A DNA stretch of 33,440 nt from an uncultured Sphingomonadales bacterium (GTDB lineage: Bacteria; Pseudomonadota; Alphaproteobacteria; Sphingomonadales; Sphingomonadaceae): NCBI GenBank assembly GCA_937863505.1, contig CALMGC010000240.1, positions 1 to 33,440 of the forward strand, in the 5' to 3' direction. Under the pieces are notes generated by a model. The model had not been told where the DNA came from. It did no database searches and was given only the letters and a program-made list of their open reading frames with translations. Shown piece by piece: positions 24,113 to 30,740 of the stretch (positions within the stretch are counted from its first letter, which is position 1; the number at the start of each line of letters is the position of its first letter). The position numbers and the translations under genes were made by a program.

Positions 24113-25206
24113 CGCCCGCCGTCACCGGTGGTTCGCGCGCGCCGCGCGCCAAGTTCATCGGGCTCGACGGGCTACGCGGTTTCGCGGCGGTCCTCGTGGT
24201 CGTGTTGCACGTCTGCAATATGCTGTCGGTATGGCGACCGTCCGCCGCCTATCTGGCGGTTGACCTGTTCTTCATGCTGAGCGGCTTCGTGGTGCCCTAT
24301 GCCTATGAAGGGAAGCTGCGGGGCGGACTCGGCTTTTGGCGTTTCGTCGAGATCAGGGCGATCCGGCTCTACCCGCTATATATTCTAGGCGTCGGCATCG
24401 GACTGGGCCTGTATGCCGTGCAGGCCTTGTCAGCCCGTGGCCTCGGGCCATTGCATGATCCCGCGCGGTGGACGCCTTGGGCGATGCTAATGCTGCCCAT
24501 TCCGTCCTGGGTCCCGAGCAAATCCTTTCCGCTCAACCCGCCGGCGTGGAGCCTGTTTCTCGAGATGGTCGTCAACGTCGCCTACGCGCTCGCGTTGCCG
24601 TGGCTGCGCACCCGCGTCGTCGCGGCGGTCGCGGCGACGGCGGCGGTGATGCTCGCGGTGGCGGACCGGCGTTTCGGGACCGGCGATTTCGGCACCGGCG
24701 GGGTGCAGATGATCTGGGGCCTGTCGCGCGTCACCTGCCCGTTCGCCATCGGGGTGCTGCTGCACCGCCTGTGGATGGAGGGACGACTGCCGCCCGCGCC
24801 GGTTCCGGTCCTGCTCCCCTGTGTCCTGTTCGCATTGCTGCTGCTTTTGCCCGGCGAGGGGCGCGTCGCCGCCGCGATCGGGCCGCTGCTGGTGGTCGGC
24901 GGGTTGACGATCATCGTGTCGCTTGCGATCCGGAGCAGCCCCGCAGGACCGACGGTCGGCATCTTCGAGGCGCTTGGGCTGCTGTCCTACCCGCTTTACG
25001 CGCTCCACCTGCCGATCCTGAACCTGTGCCGGGGTGTGCTGCCGATGCTCGGCGTCGGCCTGCAAGCGGCGACGCTGACGGGCGTGCCGGTCGCGTTCAT
25101 CGTCGCCTGGCTGTCGATCCGGCTCTATGACGAGCCGGTGCGAGCGCGGCTGACGCATTGGGCGGCGCTGCGCCGCGCCGAGGTCGAGCGGGCACCCGCG
25201 CTTTGA
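24109..25206 (+). CDS. Acyltransferase-3 membrane protein
   Basis: 365 residues. The GTG at 24109 overlaps the mini-ORF stop; the track start at 23938 lies inside the SGNH gene and is rejected. The family N-terminus AKFIGLDGLRGFAAVLVVVLHVCNML contains the conserved Arg and His, followed by YLAVDLFFMLSGFVVPYAYEGKL, LNPPAWSLFLEMVVNVAYAL and about ten membrane helices. It should O-acylate a polysaccharide precursor at the inner membrane. It is translationally linked to the next acyltransferase by a TTGA overlap, so two transferases are produced together, perhaps for different positions or acyl donors. It follows the SGNH gene by about 120 nt, suggesting one transcriptional unit from 22243 onward. 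Confidence 0.92.
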   Translation: MTPAVTGGSRAPRAKFIGLDGLRGFAAVLVVVLHVCNMLSVWRPSAAYLAVDLFFMLSGFVVPYAYEGKLRGGLGFWRFVEIRAIRLYPLYILGVGIGLGLYAVQALSARGLGPLHDPARWTPWAMLMLPIPSWVPSKSFPLNPPAWSLFLEMVVNVAYALALPWLRTRVVAAVAATAAVMLAVADRRFGTGDFGTGGVQMIWGLSRVTCPFAIGVLLHRLWMEGRLPPAPVPVLLPCVLFALLLLLPGEGRVAAAIGPLLVVGGLTIIVSLAIRSSPAGPTVGIFEALGLLSYPLYALHLPILNLCRGVLPMLGVGLQAATLTGVPVAFIVAWLSIRLYDEPVRARLTHWAALRRAEVERAPAL

Positions 25207-26303
25207 CGGCCGCTCCCGCCGTGCGCCACAGCTTCGACACGCTGGACCTGCTCCGGGGTGTGGCCGCCTTCTGCGTGCTGTTGTGGCATTTCGTGCCGAT
25301 CGGAGGGAAAAGCTGGTGGTCGGCCTATCTCTCGGTCGACCTGTTCTTCGTGCTGAGCGGCGTGGTCATCGCGCACGCGTACGAAGAGCGCCTGCGCAGC
25401 GGCTGGCGACCGTGGCGCTTCTTCTTGACCCGCGTGATCCGGTTATGGCCGCTGTACCTGCTCGGCTCCGCGATCGGCGCCGGGTCGGTCGCGGCCGAAA
25501 TCCTCCTGAACGGCGGTACGCATCCGTGGCAGTTCAGGCCGCTCGCGGCCGATACGCTGCGCGCCGCCTTTCTCTGGCCCCTGCTCCATCCGCCCACCGC
25601 GCCGATCTTTCCACTCAACCGCAACGCCTGGTCGCTGTTCGCGGAGCTGGTGGTCAACATCGGATACGGCTTCGGCGGGTACCGGTTGGGCAACCGCGCG
25701 CTCGCGGGAGTCGCGCTGATGGGAGCGCTGGTGGTCGGCTGGGGCGCGTTCCACTTCGCGAACTGGGACTCCGCGCTCAATCTTGGCGGTCTGGTCGTGC
25801 ATATCGGTGTCGGGTTGGGCCGGGCGCTATATTCGTTTCCCGTGGGCGTCCTGATCTATCGGTGGTGGCGAGCGGGCGCGCTGCCTCGCATCCGCGTGCA
25901 TCCGCTCCTGCCGGCACTGGCCTTTGTTCTGCTGCTGCTGGTCACGCCCGGTGAAGGACCGCTGGCGCCAGCCGCGTCGTGCCTCGCGGTGTGGCTGGCG
26001 ACGCCGTTGCTGGTGGTGGTCGCGGTGCAGTGCGAGGCGCGCGGCGTGATGCGCTCGGCGGCGCGACTCGGAGGCACGCTGTCCTACCCGGTTTATGTCG
26101 TTCAGGACGGTTGCTACCTGTTCGCGGCATTGCTTGTCGTCCGGGGCGTGACCTCCCCGCTGGCCGCTTATGGATTGGCCGCCGCGACGGTGCTGGCGCT
26201 TGCGCCCCTTGCGGACCGGTTTTTCGACCGGCCGGTCCGGCGAGGGTTGACGCGTTTCGCCCGCATGGACAATCGCTTGCCGGCGCTTGCGCCGACCCTC
26301 TGA
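25203..26303 (+). CDS. Acyltransferase-3 membrane protein
   Basis: 366 residues if begun at the TTG that overlaps the upstream TGA (TTGA). A GTG at 25221 is an alternative start and would remove six residues; neither has a convincing ribosome site, consistent with coupling. The N-terminus HSFDTLDLLRGVAAFCVLLWHFVPIGG has the conserved Arg-Gly and His, followed by YLSVDLFFVLSGVVIAHAYEERLRSG, PLNRNAWSLFAELVVNIGYGFGG and about ten membrane segments. It is closely related in motif layout to the preceding gene, suggesting tandem duplication with divergence. Predicted function is acyl transfer to the same or a neighbouring sugar. A 6-bp hairpin about 40 nt after the stop may mark the end of the operon. 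Confidence 0.92.
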   Translation: MTAAPAVRHSFDTLDLLRGVAAFCVLLWHFVPIGGKSWWSAYLSVDLFFVLSGVVIAHAYEERLRSGWRPWRFFLTRVIRLWPLYLLGSAIGAGSVAAEILLNGGTHPWQFRPLAADTLRAAFLWPLLHPPTAPIFPLNRNAWSLFAELVVNIGYGFGGYRLGNRALAGVALMGALVVGWGAFHFANWDSALNLGGLVVHIGVGLGRALYSFPVGVLIYRWWRAGALPRIRVHPLLPALAFVLLLLVTPGEGPLAPAASCLAVWLATPLLVVVAVQCEARGVMRSAARLGGTLSYPVYVVQDGCYLFAALLVVRGVTSPLAAYGLAAATVLALAPLADRFFDRPVRRGLTRFARMDNRLPALAPTL

Positions 26304-26345
26304 AAGGAGCGGCCGTCGAGCGGGCATGCCTGTCGCCCGCCGTTC

Positions 26346-26376
26346 CGTCCCAGATCGGGACGTCTCGCAAGTGCGA
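26346..26376. other. Two adjacent short inverted repeats between acyltransferase and PEP-CTERM genes
   Basis: CGTCCC-AGATC-GGGACG (6-bp stem) is followed directly by TCGCA-AG-TGCGA and then a run of seven A residues. The first could be a weak 3' end of the acyltransferase operon, but there is no T run, so an intrinsic terminator on the plus strand is not supported. The following 100 bases are unusually A/T-rich and probably hold the PEP-CTERM gene promoter. Confidence 0.3.
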
Positions 26377-26491
26377 AAAAAACCGAGAAACTGGTTTGTA
26401 GTCCGAGTAATTTTTGGTAATAGACAATTAAGGACTTGAAGAGCGCAAGTGACGTATGGCGCGTTTTTTAACCTGTGTAAGGGGATTGACT

Positions 26492-27148
26492 ATGAAGAAG
26501 CTGTTAGCCGCCCTGGCATTCTCGGCCGCCTCGATCCTGGCGGTTCCGGCGGGTGCCGTGACGTTCACCGTCGGTGACGCGAACACCGGCCCGACCACCA
26601 CGACGACGCTCACCCGTTTCGCGCCCGGCGCGCGGGTGTTCACGTTTGAGGACGGCACGTCGCCCTTCACGGGCGGCACGGTCGTCAGCGGCGCGAGCCC
26701 CGGTCAGTATGCGGTGCCGCAGGGCGACACGTCGAGGAACTTCCTCGCGGTTGGTCCGGGACCGAGCATCAGCAGCCCGGCGACGCTGGCTCTGTCGGGC
26801 GTGAGCCAGATCGCGTTCTACTGGGGCTCGATCGACTCGTTCAACACCATCACGTTCAACGGCCTCGGCCAGTCGTTCAACGGCCTGGCCTTCGACGGCG
26901 CGGACGGTGACACGTTCCGCAACGGGCGTGAGGTGGTCTTTAACCTTACCGGTGCCGAGGCAGCGGCGCTGACGGGCATCACGCTCAGCAGCAGCACCAA
27001 CGCGTTCGAGCTTGACGACGTGATCGTCGGCAACGCGGTGCCGGAGCCGGCGACCTATGGCATCATGTCGCTCGGTCTCGGTTTGATCGGCGCGGCGCTT
27101 CGCCGTCGTCGCTCCATCACCGGTCTGACGGGCCTCAACTTCGCCTGA
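26492..27148 (+). CDS. PEP-CTERM sorting-domain protein
   Basis: 218 residues. The ATG at 26492 has AAGGGG upstream and starts a Sec signal (MKKLLAALAFSAASILAVPAGA); the track start 12 codons earlier is unlikely. The mature part is Thr/Ser/Gly-rich, with beta-type sequence (FTFEDGTSPFTGGTVV, QIAFYWGSIDSFNTITFNG) resembling secreted PEP-CTERM proteins of unknown function. The C-terminus has the sorting signal VPEPATYGIMSLGLGLIGAALRRRR: a VPEP motif, one hydrophobic helix and an Arg cluster. Eleven residues (SITGLTGLNFA) follow the Arg cluster, which is longer than usual. It is likely processed by the exosortase encoded at 31475-32398 and displayed in the extracellular matrix. The preceding region is A/T-rich, and an excellent terminator follows, so it is probably monocistronic. 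Confidence 0.9.
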   Translation: MKKLLAALAFSAASILAVPAGAVTFTVGDANTGPTTTTTLTRFAPGARVFTFEDGTSPFTGGTVVSGASPGQYAVPQGDTSRNFLAVGPGPSISSPATLALSGVSQIAFYWGSIDSFNTITFNGLGQSFNGLAFDGADGDTFRNGREVVFNLTGAEAAALTGITLSSSTNAFELDDVIVGNAVPEPATYGIMSLGLGLIGAALRRRRSITGLTGLNFA

Positions 27149-27170
27149 TCCATACCACCGGACGAACATG

Positions 27171-27207
27171 GAAGGGCTTCCGGTACCCGGGAGCCCTTCT
27201 TCGTTTT
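27171..27207 (+). terminator. Intrinsic terminator after the PEP-CTERM gene
   Basis: GAAGGGCTTCCGG-TAC-CCGGGAGCCCTTC forms a continuous 13-bp stem (one G-U pair) with a 3-nt loop, followed by TTCGTTTT. It starts 22 nt after the stop codon and is the clearest rho-independent terminator in the window. Confidence 0.9.
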
Positions 27208-27264
27208 AAATGCCAGCGCGCCGGTCTGTGCGTCGATACATTCGTTTGGTCTGCGCCGAGGTAA

Positions 27265-27301
27265 ATAATTATCCAGGAAGTCTCAAGGCTTCGATAATTA
27301 T
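27265..27301. repeat. A/T-rich inverted repeat (ATAATTATC...GATAATTAT)
   Basis: Nine-base arms are perfectly complementary, and inside them GAAG and CTTC can also pair, giving an extended imperfect hairpin around TCTCAAGG. It lies in the gap between the PEP-CTERM terminator and a small minus-strand gene. Its base composition contrasts sharply with the G/C-rich surroundings. It may be an operator or the 3'-end structure of the minus-strand transcript. Confidence 0.45.
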
Positions 27302-27338
27302 AAACTTCTGCGATCTTCTTGTTTTGAAGGAAGACAGC

Positions 27339-27575
27339 TCACCGTAGCTTCGAGAAAAATTCGAGAAGCTGCGCGCCGGCGAGGAAAATGAAAGCCCAAA
27401 GCGAAATTGCTACCGGCAGGATCCAGATAATCCCACGCGCCGGTGACGAGAACCTTGATCGGTTCGCGATCGAAGTGGACCGTCCACGACGGCGAGCGGC
27501 GTTGCGCTTATGGCCGACATGATATGACGCCGGGATGCTCGTCCTACGGCTGCGGGGCAGGTCTGCTTCCATCAT
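27339..27575 (-). CDS. Small single-pass membrane protein, unknown function
   Basis: 78 residues if started at the ATG at 27575 (a second ATG follows immediately); AGGAGAGG lies just upstream, whereas the track start at 27632 has no site. The N-terminal 50 residues are strongly basic (RSRRTS, KRNAARRRGRS) with no recognised domain. The C-terminus is one hydrophobic helix (GIIWILPVAISLWAFIFLAGAQLL) ending FFSKLR. This looks like a tail-anchored inner-membrane protein with a cytoplasmic basic domain. It lies between two PEP-CTERM genes on the opposite strand. I do not recognise the family, and the reading frame could be non-coding; the good ribosome site and clean membrane segment are the support. 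Confidence 0.5.
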   Translation of the reverse strand: MMEADLPRSRRTSIPASYHVGHKRNAARRRGRSTSIANRSRFSSPARGIIWILPVAISLWAFIFLAGAQLLEFFSKLR

Positions 27576-27990
27576 TGCCTCTCCTATTATTCTAAACGCT
27601 CGGTCGTCGACTTTGTGCCCTGACGGACGCAATTCCGGCCTAGTAGCATATGGTCGCGATCGACCGTACCGCTTGTCTTATTTTCGTCACCCTTGAACCA
27701 AGATCGCGCGAACGGGTCAAGCTTTTCGTGGAGCGCGGCGTCACCAAGGTCCTGATGAGGTGCTTGTCGGCGGCTCGGGCGCAGGCCTTGCTTGCGACGA
27801 TCTCGTGCGTCAAATCGGGTCAGCCCGCCGGATGTCGTTCCTTGCAGCCTTTCGCCGATTAGCTTAGGTGATTGAAATCAGCCTATAGGGGTCCGAACCG
27901 GCCTCGCCGTGACCAGTTCCTGACAACCGCACCATGGGCGAACCCGGCCGACTTGTCGGCGGGCGCGGATAAGTTTTGGGGGAAGTGCGT
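27576..27990. other. 415-bp intergenic region without a convincing gene
   Basis: The only frame offered is a 70-codon plus-strand ORF at 27650-27862 with no ribosome site, no recognisable domain and no membrane or signal segment. I found no transposase remnant, RNA gene or repeat. The right end should contain the promoter of the second PEP-CTERM gene, though no clear -35/-10 pair was seen; the left end must contain the promoter of the small membrane protein. Confidence 0.6.
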
Positions 27991-28608
27991 ATGAGCGCTG
28001 TGCGCTGGTTGTGGGCTCGCCCGTGGTTCCGTTTCGGTGCGGCACCTGCCCTGCTGATGCTGCTCGTGACCGTGGAAAGCAGCAACAAGGCGAGGAGCGC
28101 AATCCGCGACGCTCTCCGCGACCCGTACGCAATGCTCAACGGCCGGTCGCCGGGCGGCCGTGACCCCGGCGCTCTGTTCCAGACCAAGCTCGCCTACTCG
28201 CATACGCGTCCAGCCGGCACCAAGCCGCATCAACGGGTGCTGCCGACCGAGCGTGTGCGACCGCCGCTGGGCGGCGGAGGCGCGCCGGGGTTCGGAGACA
28301 CGCCGCTGGGCATACCCGTGTCGACATTAGGCCCGCTGGGCGGTTCGCTGCCCAATTTCGGAAGCGGGGGAAATCCCTCTTTGATCGGCGACACGGCTCC
28401 GCCCTTCGTCGGTGGCGGCGCAACGCCGGCGACCTCCACGGCACCGGTCCCGGCGACGAGCCCTGCCGCCGCGGTTCCCGAGCCCGACACCTGGGGATTA
28501 CTCTTGCTCGGGGTCGGAGCGATCGGTTTCGGTTCACGCCGGCGTCGGGCGGCCCGGCGTCGTACAAAGCGGGACACCGGGTCGGGAACGGCCAGCACCA
28601 ACTCCTGA
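27991..28608 (+). CDS. PEP-CTERM sorting-domain protein, Pro/Gly-rich
   Basis: 205 residues from the ATG at 27991 with GGGGGAA upstream. The N-terminus (SAVRWLWARPWFRFGAAPALLMLLVTVES) is a long, Arg-containing signal or anchor sequence. The middle is low-complexity, rich in Gly, Pro, Thr and Ala (LGGGGAPGFGDTPLG, PATSTAPVPATSPAAA). The C-terminus is VPEPDTWGLLLLGVGAIGFGSRRRRAARRRTKRD, a PEP-CTERM signal followed by an unusually long basic and Ser/Thr-rich tail. The extended, disordered composition suggests a surface linker or matrix protein rather than an enzyme. It should be a substrate of the exosortase encoded nearby. The stop is one base from the start of the L,D-transpeptidase gene, so both are coupled, which hints at a shared role at the cell wall. 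Confidence 0.85.
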   Translation: MSAVRWLWARPWFRFGAAPALLMLLVTVESSNKARSAIRDALRDPYAMLNGRSPGGRDPGALFQTKLAYSHTRPAGTKPHQRVLPTERVRPPLGGGGAPGFGDTPLGIPVSTLGPLGGSLPNFGSGGNPSLIGDTAPPFVGGGATPATSTAPVPATSPAAAVPEPDTWGLLLLGVGAIGFGSRRRRAARRRTKRDTGSGTASTNS

Positions 28609-28609
28609 C

Positions 28610-29182
28610 ATGCGCGCAAGCCGCTGGTTAGTGCCGCTTTCGCTATGTACCGCCACTTGCGGCCCCGCTCCTACCGGGCCGACACCCGTAAAGCCCGCCG
28701 CTGTGGCGGGAGATCGCGTCGTATTCCCTCCTGATCAGCACTTCGTGCCGGACGCGGGCGAGGACGGACCGATCCACAGTCTCCTCAATGTTCGCCAACG
28801 GCTGCGCTATGGCGAGTTTGTATGGAACGAGGCGCATGTCCCCCCCGGACGCATCTGGGTCCGCATAGACCTTGGCAGGCAGTTGATGTCGGTGTTTCGC
28901 GGCGGCGACGAGGTCGGAACCGCGGTGATCCTGTACGGCGCGGATGAGAAGCCGACCCCGCGCGGTCGCTTCCCCGTGCTGGCCAGGCTCAAGGACCACC
29001 GGTCGAGCCTGTACGACGCGGTGATGCCTTACACGCTCCGGCTGACGGGAGACGGCGTCGCCATTCACGGCAGCAATGTGCGCCGGGGCGCGGCGACCCA
29101 TGGCTGCGTCGGCGTGCCGACCGCGTTCGCGGCGCACCTGTTCGCGGTGGTGCGCGTCGGCGATCCGGTGGTGATCGGCTGA
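28610..29182 (+). CDS. L,D-transpeptidase (YkuD domain)
   Basis: 190 residues. The ATG at 28610 follows the upstream stop by one base; the track ORF begins within the PEP-CTERM gene in another frame. A short hydrophobic N-terminus with a possible lipobox at Cys17 (LCTATC; weak) indicates export. The YkuD domain covers about residues 78-190: IWVRIDLGRQLMSVFRGGDEV, TPRGRFPVL and the catalytic segment IHGSNVRRGAATHGCVGVP with His153, His164 and Cys166. Family members form 3-3 peptidoglycan crosslinks or attach proteins to peptidoglycan in the periplasm. Coupling to a PEP-CTERM gene is unusual and may mean that the sorted protein is linked to, or needs remodelling of, the wall. A long-loop inverted repeat (CGGCAAG/CTTGCCG) follows about 25 nt after the stop. 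Confidence 0.9.
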   Translation: MRASRWLVPLSLCTATCGPAPTGPTPVKPAAVAGDRVVFPPDQHFVPDAGEDGPIHSLLNVRQRLRYGEFVWNEAHVPPGRIWVRIDLGRQLMSVFRGGDEVGTAVILYGADEKPTPRGRFPVLARLKDHRSSLYDAVMPYTLRLTGDGVAIHGSNVRRGAATHGCVGVPTAFAAHLFAVVRVGDPVVIG

Positions 29183-29206
29183 CGCCACGGCCTCTCTCTG
29201 GCGAAG

Positions 29207-29242
29207 CGGCAAGACCCTGCCGGAACCGGAACATGCTTGCCG
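29207..29242. other. Inverted repeat CGGCAAG...CTTGCCG after the L,D-transpeptidase gene
   Basis: Seven-base perfect arms enclose 22 nt that contain a small CCGG-AA-CCGG repeat. It lies just downstream of the transpeptidase stop and may be a 3'-end structure. There is no T run, so it is not a textbook intrinsic terminator. Confidence 0.35.
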
Positions 29243-29295
29243 GGCCGATAACTACCCGTCGCAAGTGAATCGTCAGTCGTGTGTGAGATCACTGT

Positions 29296-29314
29296 GCCTC
29301 CCGGATGAGGAGGC
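29296..29314 (+). promoter_or_regulatory. Hairpin that would sequester the ribosome site of the CAP-domain gene
   Basis: GCCTCC-CGGATGA-GGAGGC is a perfect 6-bp stem with a 7-nt loop. The 3' arm is the ribosome-binding site itself (AGGAGG at 29308-29313, 6 nt before the ATG at 29320), so the folded leader would hide it. This is the geometry of a translational switch or thermometer-like element; activity is inferred. Confidence 0.5.
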
Positions 29315-29319
29315 CTGTG

Positions 29320-29841
29320 ATGAACGCGAGACGATGGGCGAGATCGCTGCTGGTGGCGGCGCTGCTGCCGTCCACGCCGCTGATCACCGGGGCGGCGTCG
29401 CTCACCTCCAGCTGGCAGCAACGGGTCCTGGTCGAACAGAACCGGGAGCGCGAGTCGCTTGGACTTCAGCCATTCCGGTGGAACGTCGAGCTTGCCGCTT
29501 CGGCGCAGGACTGGGCCGACCATCTCGCCCGCACCGGCCGCTTCGAGCACGCGCCGGAAAAGCCGACACCGGAGGGTGAGAATCTCTGGGCGGGCACCAA
29601 GGGCTATTACTCGCCCGAGTCGATGGTCGACGGGTGGCTCGACGAGAAACGAAATTTCCGCCCCGGTGTCTTCCCCGCCAATAGCAGGACGGGGAGGATG
29701 GAGGACGTCGGCCATTATACCCAGATCGTCTGGCGCGCCTCGGGACAGGTCGGCTGCGCGATGGCGCGCAGCGCGACGGAGGACCTGCTCGTCTGCCGCT
29801 ATAGCGAAGCCGGAAACTGGGTGGGCGAGCGTCCGTTCTAA
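29320..29841 (+). CDS. Secreted CAP-domain (SCP/PR-1-like) protein
   Basis: 173 residues. The ATG at 29320 was chosen over 29305 because AGGAGG lies between the two. A Sec signal (MNARRWARSLLVAALLPSTPLITGAAS) precedes a single CAP domain: LVEQNRERESLGLQPFRWNVELAASAQDWADHLA, PEGENLWAG, GHYTQIVWRASGQVGCA and VCRYSEAGNWVGERPF. These are the CAP signature blocks, with His and Glu residues of the metal-binding cleft preserved. Bacterial CAP proteins are exported; proposed functions include lipid, sterol or wall-associated binding, but the role is generally unknown. It lies 18 bp from the convergent epsD stop. Its leader contains a hairpin over the ribosome site. Location next to an L,D-transpeptidase and PEP-CTERM genes suggests a cell-surface task. 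Confidence 0.92.
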   Translation: MNARRWARSLLVAALLPSTPLITGAASLTSSWQQRVLVEQNRERESLGLQPFRWNVELAASAQDWADHLARTGRFEHAPEKPTPEGENLWAGTKGYYSPESMVDGWLDEKRNFRPGVFPANSRTGRMEDVGHYTQIVWRASGQVGCAMARSATEDLLVCRYSEAGNWVGERPF

Positions 29842-29859
29842 GGGCGAAACCGATCGAGC

Positions 29860-30693
29860 TCAGCCCGTCGGCATTTTCGCCGGCTCGAACCCGGGCAGGT
29901 ATTTGATGTCTGCGGAACCGCGCAGCTGCTTCACTTCATCTTGCATTGCCTTGCCGATCGACTCGCGCTGCATAACCGACTCGGCGACCTTGGCCTGCTG
30001 GTTGGCCGGCACGGGCGCGTCGCGCGTGTTCAGCACCGTCGTGAACACGATCACGCCGGCATTGCCGATCGCGAGCGGCTCGCCCGCCGGGAGCGAGAGC
30101 AGCTTGTTCGCGAGATCTTTGGGCAGGCTCAGCGTGTCGATGGTCGCGGTACGCTGGTTGAACTGGATATGGTGCGCCTTGAGATAGTCGAGCACCGCCT
30201 GTTGCCCGTGGAGCGGCGCGATCGCCTGCGGCGAGATGCCCGCGGCCGGCGCGCTCGCCTGGCTGGTGAGCAGGATTTTGCGACCGCCGAACATCTGCGG
30301 GTTGGACGCGATGAACGCCTGCACCGCGGCGGAGTCGGGCGCTTTGGCGTGCGCGGCCATTGACTGCGCGAACATCGCCGCGAGCAGGACGTCGCGCTGC
30401 CGCTTGTCGGCGGCGAGGAAGTCGGGGTTCTTGTCGAGCTTTTGCCGCTTGGCTTCGTCGATCAACACCTGACGATCGACCAGGGTCGTGACCAGGCCAG
30501 ACTGCACCGCCTTGAGATCGGCGTCGGAGCGGCCGCCCAGCGCTTTCAGCTCGGTGATCAGGTCGCGGCGCGTGATCTCGCTGCCATCCACGGTCGCGAC
30601 AACCTGACCGGTGGGTGTCCGGTGACATCCCGCGAGCGCGACGGCGACGCCGAGCGTGAGCGTCGCGGAACGGATGGATGCGGTGAACTTCAT
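29860..30693 (-). CDS. epsD: EpsD-like periplasmic peptidyl-prolyl isomerase family lipoprotein
   Basis: 277 residues. The ATG has AAAGGGGG upstream. The N-terminus is a lipoprotein signal (MKFTASIRSATLTLGVAVALAGC, Cys23). An N-terminal SurA-like region (VVATVDGSEITRRDLITELKAL, VTTLVDRQVLIDEAKRQKL) is followed by a region rich in Ala, Gln and Asp that would form the remaining chaperone/parvulin part (FIASNPQMFGGRKILLTSQ, DTLSLPKDLANKLLSLPAGEPL). These features and position downstream of exosortase and epsI match EpsD-type proteins of exosortase/exopolysaccharide loci. It probably assists folding or delivery of exported proteins or polysaccharide components in the periplasm; enzymatic activity is not shown by sequence. 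It is the last gene of the three-gene minus-strand operon, 47 nt after epsI. Confidence 0.82.
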   Translation of the reverse strand: MKFTASIRSATLTLGVAVALAGCHRTPTGQVVATVDGSEITRRDLITELKALGGRSDADLKAVQSGLVTTLVDRQVLIDEAKRQKLDKNPDFLAADKRQRDVLLAAMFAQSMAAHAKAPDSAAVQAFIASNPQMFGGRKILLTSQASAPAAGISPQAIAPLHGQQAVLDYLKAHHIQFNQRTATIDTLSLPKDLANKLLSLPAGEPLAIGNAGVIVFTTVLNTRDAPVPANQQAKVAESVMQRESIGKAMQDEVKQLRGSADIKYLPGFEPAKMPTG

Positions 30694-30740
30694 GACTTCC
30701 CCCTTTGCGGACCGATCCGCGTGAGCGCGCGACCGTCCTG

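Noticed and set aside
26365-26383. Intrinsic terminator at TCGCAAGTGCGA followed by A7
   Set aside because: The homopolymer is A on the plus strand after the stem; a plus-strand terminator needs T, and on the minus strand the T run precedes the stem.
26456-26476. Sigma-54-like promoter (TGGCGCG...TT) before the first PEP-CTERM gene
   Set aside because: The -24 half is partly matched but the essential GC of the -12 element is absent (AA instead).
27650-27862. 70-codon plus-strand ORF
   Set aside because: No ribosome site, no domain, no signal or membrane segment; not enough to call a gene or a pseudogene.
29305-29319. Upstream ATG as start of the CAP-domain protein
   Set aside because: It lies in the hairpin loop with no ribosome site before it, while AGGAGG is placed correctly for the ATG at 29320.
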